The translations under genes and the position numbers were made by a program. A stretch of 64,000 nt of DNA, taken from a virus. The notes under the pieces are model-generated. The model did not search any database, was not told the DNA's origin, and worked only from the letters and a program-made list of their open reading frames with translations. Below, in pieces: positions 8,776-17,508 of the stretch (position 1 is the first letter of the stretch; every line of letters starts with the position of its first letter). Where the stretch lies: IMG/VR virus record IMGVR_UViG_3300010413_000017, positions 1 through 64,000 of that record; one strand, written 5' to 3'.

Positions 8776-11700
8776 ATGGCAGACGTTGCTGAACTTCGAC
8801 TTAGAATTAAAGCTCAAGCAGAACAGCTTCGCGAAGTACGTAGCCAGTTTAAGCTCTTACAGAAAGAGCTTCGAGCTTCGCAAAGCGCGTTTCAACAAGC
8901 CGCTGCTCAGGCCGAACGGTTTAAGGCTAGCGCTCAGAAAAGTCAGGCTCAAGTCCAAGCGCTCAGGCTCCAAATGAAGGGGCTAAACAACTCTATGCGT
9001 CAAAGTAAGGCGGCCTCAGAGGAGTTCAACAATAGCCTTTTGAAGTTTGGTCGTACCTTAGCCTCTTTTGCTGCCGTTTTTTACACGCTAAAGAATCTGT
9101 TAGGAGTTTTTAGGTATGGTATTGAGTTTAATAAGGTCATAGAAGACTCCAAAATTGGGCTGACAGCTTTGATTGCGGCAACTCATGACTACACAGACGC
9201 GACTGGGAAGACTGTAACAGGGATGACAGCGTTCAACGCCGCTCAAGAGGACGCAATCGGGCTACAGAAAGAGTTGAGAGTTGCGGCCCTGCGGACGGCG
9301 GCCACATATGAAGAGCTTGTTTATGCCCTCCAACAAGCCTTTGTACCTGCTACAGGAGCTGGGTTTCAACTAGACCAGTTGGTGGACTTTGCTCAACGTT
9401 TCGCTCAAATCATGCAAGTTGTAGGTATCCCGATGAACCAAATCGGGGAGGAGATGCGGAGCTTCTTAACAGCTACAGGTTCTCTGCGTACAACTCGAAC
9501 TTTGCCATTCTTTGAAGGACTTGGCTTGGGTCGCAAGGAAGTTAAAAAGCTGTTGGCCGAAGGCAAGCTTGCAGAAGAGTACTTTAAACGTACTTGGGCT
9601 GTTCAAATGATGGCGGCAGAGGCGTCTAAAACATGGACAGTATCCCTCTCAAACTTACAAGACGCTCTTCAGAATGTGATGGGGATTGGAACAGTAGAGA
9701 CGTTTGAGTTCCTAAAACAGACATTCTTGGATTTGACTAACTACGTGTTGCAGTATGATACGGCTACTCGGCACCTCTCTTTTAATCCAGCTGTGGTAGA
9801 CGCTGTCAGGGAACTCGATAGACGTATGGCTAACCTGCTTCTACGCACACGTGAGTTTATTGAAGCGCTAGCTAGGCTTAGAAACGAGTATCCTGTCGTA
9901 GCTCGCACAGCGTTTGAGATAGGTGACCTAGTCATCAATGTCGCGGCACTGGGGTTTGCATTCACAACAATTACTGGCTTTTTCAGATGGTTAGGAAGGA
10001 TGTCCTTTGTTAGACCATTCGAGATGGCGTACAACGCGTTCATGCGGTTTATTGCACTGTGGAAGAGATTGCCTGTTGTTGGGCGTGCTTCTCTTGTTGT
10101 GATAGGTGCTCTTTTAATCTATACGTTCAAAGACGCGATTGCAACTGTTGCACAGATGTTTTGGAACTGGCTAAAAGAGTTCCCCGTCTACGGTAAAACG
10201 ATTGGGGAGTGGGCCGAGGGCGTTAAACGTTATATTATTTTACAGTTCGCCAAGTTGGGGATTGACCTACCCGTTCTTTTGGAAAACATAGGATGGGCCG
10301 CCGGGAAAGCGTATAAAAAAGGTTGGGACGCGTCTGTTAAGGTCGAACAAATCAGGAAAGGTATAGTTCAGCGTGTTAAGGATTTTTATAGGTGGGAACT
10401 AGAAGGGGCTTTATGGATAATCGAAACTATAAAAAAGAAATTAACTGAGGCGTACCAGACGCGCCCTGATGTTGGGCAGTTACAACTTCCACGTATTAGC
10501 GCCACCCTTTTCGGTGTTGATGAGTTTGTAAGTGATGTTGAGACAGAGTGGGTTAGACTTAAGGACATCTGGAATGCTTTGTTGGAGGGATTGAAGACAA
10601 GCTGGGGGAACTTTACTAGTGCAGTAGAACGTGAGTGGGGAGACACCATTGATAGTTGGATTCGGGGTGTTAAACAGTTTGGAACTGATATGGTTAACTT
10701 GATTTGGCGGGCGTGGGAAGAGATAAAAAGCTGGCTTCCCTTTAGAATTCCTATAGAGTTGGATTTTTCTCTGCCAGATATTAACAAAATCATGGAACGT
10801 TCAAGGAAAGCTCTTGGATTAATGACTAAGGAGGAACAACAAAGAAAGATTGCTTCACTGAAGCCGATGGTGGGGCATGGCACAGAACTTGAGTACTTCA
10901 CAGGTCCTGAGCCGTTTTCTATGACGTGGACAGATTTGCTGAAAGGGCATGGATTGAAGCGTAAACCGAAGTCCGACGTAGGTCTAGGAGGGACAGGTGG
11001 AGGAAAAGGCGGAAAAGGCGGTGAAGCTGATAAAGAGAGTCGTCGTCTTCTGTCTTTGTATGACTCAATTTTGAAGCAATATTTAAGTCTCACTGAATCT
11101 ACATACGACGCAGAAGTTAGAAAACACAAAGAGATGATGGACAAAATCGTCGAAGGCAAAGAACGACAGGTAACGGCTGCGCAGGTAGTAGAGATGGAGG
11201 AGAAGCGTCATGCTGAAGCGGTTGCAAATATGCAACGTGATTACGACTTAATGGTTGCGAAGTCGTCTGGCGACAAGTTTGTAGAAATTGAGGAACAAGC
11301 CAAACAGTACATGGAGAAATGGGGGAACTTACAAGACAGAGATGTTGAAAAATGGGTTAAAGACTGGAAAACACGTCGAAAAGCCATGCTAGAGTTGGAG
11401 GGGCGCAACGATCTCCTTGCGGTCACAAATTCTATACTTAAGACCGCTGAAGACCTTACACCGAGTGTAAAGGCACAGTTAGACCTTCAGAAGCAACAAT
11501 TACTTGTCTCACAAGAAATTGAACGTAACGAGATGGAACGTAAGATTTTAAACGGTGACATAGATAAGACAATTAAAGATGAGTACCAGACACTTGTCCT
11601 TCAAAGGCAAGAACTAGAACGGCAAGTTCAGCTCCGTAAGGAATGGATGACCCAAGGTCCAATGGGCGGTATACGAGAAGGAATATACGAGAGAGTAGGA

Positions 11701-12702
11701 AAAGCAGATACATCGTCCGCGGAAGCAGCAAAAGAGTGGGTTTTGAGTCTGGAAGGGACAGTTACAGAGACAATTGCCGCCGGAATCGTTGGTGCCCTTA
11801 ACGGTTCTAGGACAGATTTCCAAAAGGTCGGGCGTGACATCGCTCAAGCTTTTGTTGAGCGCTCCATCAACATGTTGATGACTGAGTTGTGGAACGTCAT
11901 ATGGAGAGCTTTGGCTAACGCGTTCAATGCAACGATGCCAACGGCAGGCAACGCCATCACTCAGGCTACTACTACCGGTGGCCAAGTTTTGGTAACTTCC
12001 GGTATAAAAACAGGCGAGGCCATTTATCAGGGTTGTGCTAGAGGAGCAGCTGAATTTGACCGAGTGGTGGCCCAAGCCAACGTGAAAGGTGCGTCCAAGG
12101 GGATGTTCAAGAGTAGAGGTGGCGGAGGCGGGGCAGACGTTGAGGTCGAAGGCTTGCCCGGTGGAGATATTGCAGGGGCGAGACAGGCCGAGGGCGGCTT
12201 CTTCAAGGGATTTATTGACGGCTTTAAGAACATGTTTAAAACCATGTTCGATATGATGAAAAGTATGATGCAGGGACTAATGAAGATGCTTGGTGGGCTT
12301 TTAAAAAGCCTAGGTAACATCATCATGAAGCTTATCAGTAGCATAGTTAAAGGTATTGGTGGAATGTTCGGGGGTGGGATGCAATACGGTGGCTTTGTGA
12401 CAAGCCCGACTCTCGCTATGATAGGCGAAGCTGGTCCAGAGTTGGTTTTGCCTTTTAAGAAGGGAGGCAGAGGTAATATCAAACCGCTACCTGCCTATCT
12501 GGGTGATGGTGGAGATGTAAATGTCACAGTCATAAATGAAACAGGCGTCCCTGTCCAACCCGATGTTAAAATAAACGAGCGGGATATTATTGTTAGACTG
12601 AAACGTGAACTTGTGAGCGACATCAATCAGGGTGGAGACATTCCACGGGCGCTCAATCGCAACTATGTGATGAATCCAAGGCTGATGAGTAGGGGTGGAT
12701 AA
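8776..12702 (+). CDS. Tail tape measure protein
   Basis: At 1308 residues this is the longest gene in the window. An N-terminal coiled coil (LRLRIKAQAEQLREV, A..AERFKASAQKSQAQ) leads into hydrophobic helices at about 390-450. A long Lys/Glu coiled coil runs from about 760 to 960, followed by Met/Phe-rich amphipathic helices at about 1130-1190. The C-terminal motif GGFVTSPTLAMIGEAGPELV is typical of tape measure proteins. Length sets tail length: at about 0.15 nm per residue this implies a tail near 200 nm. Its stop overlaps the next start as TAATG. Confidence 0.92.
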   Translation: MADVAELRLRIKAQAEQLREVRSQFKLLQKELRASQSAFQQAAAQAERFKASAQKSQAQVQALRLQMKGLNNSMRQSKAASEEFNNSLLKFGRTLASFAAVFYTLKNLLGVFRYGIEFNKVIEDSKIGLTALIAATHDYTDATGKTVTGMTAFNAAQEDAIGLQKELRVAALRTAATYEELVYALQQAFVPATGAGFQLDQLVDFAQRFAQIMQVVGIPMNQIGEEMRSFLTATGSLRTTRTLPFFEGLGLGRKEVKKLLAEGKLAEEYFKRTWAVQMMAAEASKTWTVSLSNLQDALQNVMGIGTVETFEFLKQTFLDLTNYVLQYDTATRHLSFNPAVVDAVRELDRRMANLLLRTREFIEALARLRNEYPVVARTAFEIGDLVINVAALGFAFTTITGFFRWLGRMSFVRPFEMAYNAFMRFIALWKRLPVVGRASLVVIGALLIYTFKDAIATVAQMFWNWLKEFPVYGKTIGEWAEGVKRYIILQFAKLGIDLPVLLENIGWAAGKAYKKGWDASVKVEQIRKGIVQRVKDFYRWELEGALWIIETIKKKLTEAYQTRPDVGQLQLPRISATLFGVDEFVSDVETEWVRLKDIWNALLEGLKTSWGNFTSAVEREWGDTIDSWIRGVKQFGTDMVNLIWRAWEEIKSWLPFRIPIELDFSLPDINKIMERSRKALGLMTKEEQQRKIASLKPMVGHGTELEYFTGPEPFSMTWTDLLKGHGLKRKPKSDVGLGGTGGGKGGKGGEADKESRRLLSLYDSILKQYLSLTESTYDAEVRKHKEMMDKIVEGKERQVTAAQVVEMEEKRHAEAVANMQRDYDLMVAKSSGDKFVEIEEQAKQYMEKWGNLQDRDVEKWVKDWKTRRKAMLELEGRNDLLAVTNSILKTAEDLTPSVKAQLDLQKQQLLVSQEIERNEMERKILNGDIDKTIKDEYQTLVLQRQELERQVQLRKEWMTQGPMGGIREGIYERVGKADTSSAEAAKEWVLSLEGTVTETIAAGIVGALNGSRTDFQKVGRDIAQAFVERSINMLMTELWNVIWRALANAFNATMPTAGNAITQATTTGGQVLVTSGIKTGEAIYQGCARGAAEFDRVVAQANVKGASKGMFKSRGGGGGADVEVEGLPGGDIAGARQAEGGFFKGFIDGFKNMFKTMFDMMKSMMQGLMKMLGGLLKSLGNIIMKLISSIVKGIGGMFGGGMQYGGFVTSPTLAMIGEAGPELVLPFKKGGRGNIKPLPAYLGDGGDVNVTVINETGVPVQPDVKINERDIIVRLKRELVSDINQGGDIPRALNRNYVMNPRLMSRGG

Positions 12703-13724
12703 TGGGAGACAAAACCGACAATAATATTTTTTATAAGCCTGACTATAATGCAAGCGGGACCGGGGAAAAAGCCGCGTTTGACGCTGGGCTAGATATGGCG
12801 GACAAGATGATACTCCAAAGCGCTGCCCCCGGTGTTTTGGTTAATGGTAAACTGTCTGTTTCTTTTAGCTCAGGTACTTTGTATGTGGGTATCAAGACAG
12901 CTGACGGAGGAACTCCGTCTCCGACTAATCCCGTGTTTTGTAGGGTTGGGGCTAGGGTTGTAACAATAACTGCCGCCTTGGAGATGACAAAGACAGCCAG
13001 CGCATCGCTGGGGGCAGGCAACTCCTGGTTGCATTTGGCGCAACCTGCTATGAGTGGCTATGAAACGGACTTATTTGCCTATATAGGATATGATGAGATA
13101 GACGAAGAACCCACCCTATTTGTTTCGAGAAGTGGCTGGCACGACCGCCATGCTTTTAACTATGAAACCTCTGGGCACGGAGCGTTAACAAGCCAGACAT
13201 CTCTGCGTTCATATACAGGCGAAGAAATAGCAGTGTGCGGTAGATTTAATGCTATCCTAACGACTCCTAATGTTTGGTCGAGTCCTGCAACTCAAATTAT
13301 TATTCAAAAGCCGATTACTAACACACGTATGCTAGCGTGGAACCACATGATGTTTGCCCCCTATGGGGGGACCCTAGACCATACTTGGACTTTTTCCCTT
13401 TATCAAATGGAGGGTAAATTCTTTAACTACTATGTGTTCGGTTTCTTTGCCTATTCTGCGGCCCCTAACACATTAGCAAACTTCTTTGAGTTTACCTTGC
13501 CACTCTCATCTCAGTATCCAACTGCCTACATCTGGCAAGCGATGGGTAGGTACAAAGATTATGAAGCCGGTCCCGACCACGGAGTAGTGGTAGGTATATG
13601 TGAATATACAAACACACTACGTATTTGTAAACATACTTACGCGTCCTATAGCTTGGGAACTATTTTCCTAAGTTTTCATTTTAGACATTATATCCCAGGC
13701 ACTATAATTCACTTTGACTTATAA
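12702..13724 (+). CDS. Minor tail protein of unknown function, copy 1
   Basis: The 340-residue beta-rich protein begins MGDKTDNNIFYKPDYN and is closely similar over its whole length to the next gene (shared blocks include ILQSAAPGVLVNGKL, SRSGWHDRHAFN and GRFN). The two are a tandem duplication. They lie directly after the tape measure, where distal tail and tip-associated genes are found. VFCRVGARVVTI and WLHLAQPA..GYETDLFAYIGYDE suggest a carbohydrate-binding or jelly-roll-like fold, but I do not recognise the family. Start and tape-measure stop overlap by one base. Confidence 0.65.
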   Translation: MGDKTDNNIFYKPDYNASGTGEKAAFDAGLDMADKMILQSAAPGVLVNGKLSVSFSSGTLYVGIKTADGGTPSPTNPVFCRVGARVVTITAALEMTKTASASLGAGNSWLHLAQPAMSGYETDLFAYIGYDEIDEEPTLFVSRSGWHDRHAFNYETSGHGALTSQTSLRSYTGEEIAVCGRFNAILTTPNVWSSPATQIIIQKPITNTRMLAWNHMMFAPYGGTLDHTWTFSLYQMEGKFFNYYVFGFFAYSAAPNTLANFFEFTLPLSSQYPTAYIWQAMGRYKDYEAGPDHGVVVGICEYTNTLRICKHTYASYSLGTIFLSFHFRHYIPGTIIHFDL

Positions 13725-13733
13725 GGATGGGTA

Positions 13734-14753
13734 ATGGGCGACACAACTGAGAACAAAATTTTCTATAAACCAGACCACAATACCAGTGGAACTGGGGAGA
13801 AGGCATCTTTTGACGCTGGGTTAACATTGGCAGATAAGATGATTCTCCAAAGTGCTGCCCCAGGCGTTTTGGTCAACGGAAAACTAGCTGTCTCCTTTAA
13901 TTCCGGCACTCTATATGTAGGAATTAAAACAGCTGACGAAGGAACTCCGTCTCCGACCAATCCTGTATTTTGCAGAGTTGGAGCTAGGGTTGTAACAATA
14001 ACTTCTGCTCTAGAGATGAATAAAGCATCTAGTGGCCTAGGAGCAGGAAGTTCTTGGTTACATTTAGCACAACCTGCTACGAGTGGCTACGAGACAGATT
14101 TGTTTGCTTATATAGGATATGATGAAACAAACCAAGAGCCAATGTTGTTGGTTTCGAGAAGCGGATGGCACGACCGTCATGCTTTTAACTCCGAAACCTC
14201 TGGACGTGGTGCTTTAACCAGTCAAGCATCTTTAGCTACCTTTACAGGTGAAGATATTGCGGTATGTGGACGGTTTAATACCGTTCTTACTACGCCTAAT
14301 AATTGGTCTAGTCCGGCATCCCCATTGGTTGTCCAAAAACCCATTACCCAGACTCGTATGCTTAATTGGAACCCTATGTTTGTTGTCCCATACGGAGGTT
14401 CTCTGAGTCCCGGAACATATAACTTGGCTATTTACCAAATGGAAGGGAAATTTTTTAACTCTTATGTATTTGGTTACTTTAATTACTCAGCAGCCCCAAC
14501 TACCTTGGCAGACTATTTGGAACTTACCCTACCACATTCATCTCAGTCTCCAAATTTTTCTATTTGGCAAGCGCTGGGTAGGTACAGGGACTATGGGACG
14601 GGTGCTTATGGTATTGTGATAGGTATGTGTAGTGATACAAATACATGGCGGATACATAAGAGTGATTTAGCGTCATTCTCTCTTGGAACTATTTATTTGA
14701 GCTTTTATGTCCGACATTTTATTCCGGGTACTATATTTAAGTTTGACATATAA
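13734..14753 (+). CDS. Minor tail protein of unknown function, copy 2
   Basis: This 339-residue paralogue of the preceding gene is similar from end to end; copies are separated by 9 bases, with GGATGGGTA before the start. Differences cluster in loops and in the C-terminal third, as expected for duplicates diverging under selection, for example as two subunits of a tail-tip ring or alternative surface-binding proteins. It overlaps the next gene by one base (TAATG). Function is not identified from motifs. Confidence 0.65.
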   Translation: MGDTTENKIFYKPDHNTSGTGEKASFDAGLTLADKMILQSAAPGVLVNGKLAVSFNSGTLYVGIKTADEGTPSPTNPVFCRVGARVVTITSALEMNKASSGLGAGSSWLHLAQPATSGYETDLFAYIGYDETNQEPMLLVSRSGWHDRHAFNSETSGRGALTSQASLATFTGEDIAVCGRFNTVLTTPNNWSSPASPLVVQKPITQTRMLNWNPMFVVPYGGSLSPGTYNLAIYQMEGKFFNSYVFGYFNYSAAPTTLADYLELTLPHSSQSPNFSIWQALGRYRDYGTGAYGIVIGMCSDTNTWRIHKSDLASFSLGTIYLSFYVRHFIPGTIFKFDI

Positions 14754-15166
14754 TGGAAATTTGGCCTACGGCACTACCGAACTACCCTGACGACGGGGGG
14801 TTTACAGAGACTTTCAAGGCTAGCGCCTTTGTAAGTCCAATGGATGTCGGTCCACCTAAAGTCAGGCCTAGCGGAACTAAGTCTAGACAAATGGTATCTG
14901 CTAGTTATAAATTAACACGGTCGCAGATGCTTAGTTTTGATTTGTTTTTAAGCGATATTTCTGGTGGAGCGGACGCTTTTTATTGGCCACATCCACGACT
15001 TGCTCACTATGTAACAGCAAAAATGGTGAATACTCCAAATAGGAGCCATCTTCAATACCACTGGTATCAACTAAGCGTCGAGCTGGAAATTACAGACGCT
15101 ACTGACCCAGCTATCCTGTACGGCGCAGGTTGGTTTGTTAAGGGATGGTTTACGGATTGGTTCTAA
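14753..15166 (+). CDS. Minor tail protein, IWPTALPN family member 1
   Basis: This 137-residue protein starts MEIWPTALPNYPDDGGF and contains MDVGPPKVR, L...F and W..Y......L marks. The layout of PxLP near the start, then GP..R.R, then F.W.HPR..H is typical of small phage minor tail proteins beside the tip protein genes. The next gene has the same layout, so this is another paralogous pair. It probably joins the tube to the tip complex; no enzymatic motif is present. Confidence 0.6.
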   Translation: MEIWPTALPNYPDDGGFTETFKASAFVSPMDVGPPKVRPSGTKSRQMVSASYKLTRSQMLSFDLFLSDISGGADAFYWPHPRLAHYVTAKMVNTPNRSHLQYHWYQLSVELEITDATDPAILYGAGWFVKGWFTDWF

Positions 15167-15167
15167 G

Positions 15168-15548
15168 ATGAGCGGATACCCAACAGAAGAAGTGTGGCCT
15201 GCAAGTTTGCCCGTGAATCCTTTGATGTTTAACTACCAAGAGGATGTTTCTGACCAAGTTTTGAGGTCTGAATTTGAGTTAGGCCCAATCTCCATGCGTA
15301 GTAGAAGCGCGATGACCTTGACTCGTTTGGCAGTAACATTTGGCCTTACCCGAACCCAAGCAAATTCTCTGGTAAGCTTTTATGAGGATACTTTAGTTAG
15401 AGGTTCAAAGTCCTTTAGGTGGTATCATCCTAGAACAGGGGATGTGGTGGCCGCTCGATTTGTGTCACCACCCTCTCTAAGTGCGAAGTTTTTTGACTGG
15501 TACGAGGCTTCAGTTACACTTGAAACATTTTTATACATTGCGCCATAG
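15168..15548 (+). CDS. Minor tail protein, IWPTALPN family member 2
   Basis: I start this at ATG 15168, one base after the previous stop, giving 126 residues beginning MSGYPTEEVWPASLP. A longer frame exists upstream but would overlap the previous gene without a ribosome site. It shares E.WPASLP, ELGPISMRSRS, LTR.QA..L..F and SFRWYHPRTGDVVAARF with the previous gene (matching its YWPHPR block). It is probably a second subunit of the same distal tail structure. Confidence 0.6.
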   Translation: MSGYPTEEVWPASLPVNPLMFNYQEDVSDQVLRSEFELGPISMRSRSAMTLTRLAVTFGLTRTQANSLVSFYEDTLVRGSKSFRWYHPRTGDVVAARFVSPPSLSAKFFDWYEASVTLETFLYIAP

Positions 15549-15560
15549 GAGTAGCTAAAT

Positions 15561-16100
15561 ATGGCTTTTGAAACCAATACAGGTGTGAAGCGTTTTATGC
15601 GACTTGTGATGGACTCCACAAGTGCGACATATCCAGAGCGTATTACCTACCCACAGGATGTCTACGAGCATACGTCTACCCAGTTTTATACACAAGGTAC
15701 GGGTAATCAGCAATGTAATATGGGCCATCACATATATAGAAGTTTGCTGACTTTTTCTAATACGGATGTTAACCTATATGACTTAATATATTATCCAGAC
15801 AAATTTAATCGTAGAATACGATTCCAAACTATTAAGTGGATTTACATGAAGAACCACAGCGCTACATTATCTATAGATATTTTTCACGGCTCTGTGGCTG
15901 ATGTTTGGTCTAGTATGATTACTCCGTTTTCTGCTACCAGTGGAATAACTCTAGGGCCAAAGGGTGAATTCTTCATGTCTAAGCCCAATAGTGGTGGCAC
16001 AGTTTCGAGTGCGAATCGGAATATCAGAATAGTCAATTGGAGCCTATCAACAAGAGTGATGTTTGAAATGGCAATGGCTGGGCTTGGGACAATAATATAG
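15561..16100 (+). CDS. Tail-associated protein of unknown function, copy 1
   Basis: The 179-residue protein is paralogous to the next gene: both share GVKR.M near the start, YQ/QQCN.G.H.YRSL, WIYMKNHSAT or its variant, and a MA..GLGT C-terminus. A TAGGAG ribosome site lies 10 bases upstream. It looks beta-rich and lacks known motifs. Its place between minor tail genes and the DUF1833-like gene suggests a tail-tip component or an adhesin that binds the host surface. Confidence 0.55.
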   Translation: MAFETNTGVKRFMRLVMDSTSATYPERITYPQDVYEHTSTQFYTQGTGNQQCNMGHHIYRSLLTFSNTDVNLYDLIYYPDKFNRRIRFQTIKWIYMKNHSATLSIDIFHGSVADVWSSMITPFSATSGITLGPKGEFFMSKPNSGGTVSSANRNIRIVNWSLSTRVMFEMAMAGLGTII

Positions 16101-16112
16101 GGGGACTGTGAC

Positions 16113-16658
16113 ATGACCATCGAAACTCATGTTGGAGTCAAACGGTACATGAAAACTACTGCTTGGGCGGGAGTCTCTTCTGGGACGCTTTCTACTCCTA
16201 CTGATGAATACGACAGAAATGACCTTTGGCAATACTACTCTAATGGAACTGGAAACTATCAGTGTAATGTAGGGACGCACGTATATCGTTCCTTGGCTCC
16301 ATCCCAAACCCGAAGTCAGGACTTATACAATACCTCGACAGTTTCAGCCTTTTGGACAAATTTTGGCCAGAAAGTTCGTTTCACTGCCGTCAAATGGTTT
16401 TACGTTAAGAACCACAGTGCAACGTATTCGATGAACATCTTTCTTGATGCTCCAGCTACAGGTGTTTGGACAAGTTTGATAACCCCCTTGGGAGCGGCTG
16501 GGTTTGAGCTTGAACCGCAGGCAGAGTTTTATGCGTCTAAGCCTGTAGATGGCTTCCCTGTGAGCGGGACTAACCGTTGGTTTAGTGTTAGTAATATTTC
16601 TTCAACTAGGTCGATTGCTTATGAGATAGCAATAGCTGGACTCGGGACTCTGATGTAA
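16113..16658 (+). CDS. Tail-associated protein of unknown function, copy 2
   Basis: The 181-residue paralogue of the preceding gene has the same order of motifs (ETHVGVKRYM, YQCNVGTHVYRSL, WFYVKNHSATYSMNIF, IAIAGLGTLM). The pair are separated by 12 bases with a GGGGGA ribosome site. This is one of several side-by-side duplications in the tail module. It overlaps the next start by one base (TAATG). Function unknown. Confidence 0.55.
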   Translation: MTIETHVGVKRYMKTTAWAGVSSGTLSTPTDEYDRNDLWQYYSNGTGNYQCNVGTHVYRSLAPSQTRSQDLYNTSTVSAFWTNFGQKVRFTAVKWFYVKNHSATYSMNIFLDAPATGVWTSLITPLGAAGFELEPQAEFYASKPVDGFPVSGTNRWFSVSNISSTRSIAYEIAIAGLGTLM

Positions 16659-17122
16659 TGGTTGATGATATCTTCAAACAAGAGGCGTTTAAGCAATCAA
16701 CAGACGAAGTCATCCTAGAGTTGATTACAGTTACACATGATGATTTCTCTGTTCCGCTTAGGCTTGTGCGAAACAATGAAAACATTACAAGCCAAGGAGA
16801 GACTTTTGTCGCTTCGCAGTTTGAGCTGACTTGGCCCCAAGATAAGGAAAGCGAAGTTCCACGAGCTAGGATTAGGCACCAAAATATTAGTAGAGAACTT
16901 GTTGCCGCTGTGAGAGGTGTACGCACTCCGCCACAGGTAACAATGCAGGTTATTTTAGCTTCGGACCCTAATACAGTACAGTTTGAAGTAACTGGCATGA
17001 CTATGGGACGAGTAGATTACGACGCTAATGTGCTAAGCTTTGAACTAAATTTTGAACTATTATCGCAAACTCAGTTTCCAGGTAAGACGTTTAATCCGGC
17101 AAAATGGATAGGCTTATTCTAG
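16658..17122 (+). CDS. DUF1833-like minor tail protein
   Basis: The 154-residue protein matches the layout of DUF1833 minor tail proteins, which occupy the position of lambda gpL before the NlpC/P60 gene. Marks are LELITVTHDDFSVPLRLVRN, then the FVASQFELTWPQ pattern and RI.HQNISRELVAAVR. It would be part of the tail tip, bridging distal tail and J-like proteins. It overlaps the peptidase gene by 19 bases. Confidence 0.7.
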   Translation: MVDDIFKQEAFKQSTDEVILELITVTHDDFSVPLRLVRNNENITSQGETFVASQFELTWPQDKESEVPRARIRHQNISRELVAAVRGVRTPPQVTMQVILASDPNTVQFEVTGMTMGRVDYDANVLSFELNFELLSQTQFPGKTFNPAKWIGLF

Positions 17123-17508
17123 ACTTCGCAAATTCTGTAGTAGCAAAACCTGTGCCGTTTGTAGACAACGGCAGAACACAGGAAGGTTGGGATTGTTGGG
17201 GGCTTGTAGTATCTGCCTTTAAAATTATTGACATTGACCTAACTGCCTACGAAGAGGTTGCTACTAAAGACTTGAAACAGGCATATCTCACCTTGAGAGA
17301 GCAGGTGAAGCAATGGATTCCAGTACCTAGAGGAGAAGAGCAACCTTGGGATGTTATCCATTTGAGGCCCACGCATGTTGCCATTGTAGTGAAAAAGGGA
17401 GTGATGCTTCATACGATGGAAGGGGTCGGGACTTGCATTGTAAATTACAATAGCTATATGTGGGAAAAGCAGATTGAAGGAATTTACCGACATGCCAGAC
17501 TTAGCTGA
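17104..17508 (+). CDS. NlpC/P60-type tail tip peptidase (gpK-like)
   Basis: The 134-residue protein carries the NlpC/P60 cysteine motif GWDCWGLV (catalytic Cys31) and the partner His91 in THVAIVV, in a domain of normal size. In lambda the homologous gpK acts in tail tip assembly and may cut peptidoglycan cross-links during entry. Gene order (DUF1833-like, NlpC, J-like) matches lambda L-K-I-J. It overlaps both neighbours. Confidence 0.82.
   Translation: MDRLILDFANSVVAKPVPFVDNGRTQEGWDCWGLVVSAFKIIDIDLTAYEEVATKDLKQAYLTLREQVKQWIPVPRGEEQPWDVIHLRPTHVAIVVKKGVMLHTMEGVGTCIVNYNSYMWEKQIEGIYRHARLS

Noticed and set aside
10386-11159. A 257-codon frame on the - strand inside the tape measure gene
   Set aside because: It is antisense to a well supported gene, low in protein-like motifs and without a ribosome site; the same holds for the - strand frames at 5631-6203 and 17239-17895.
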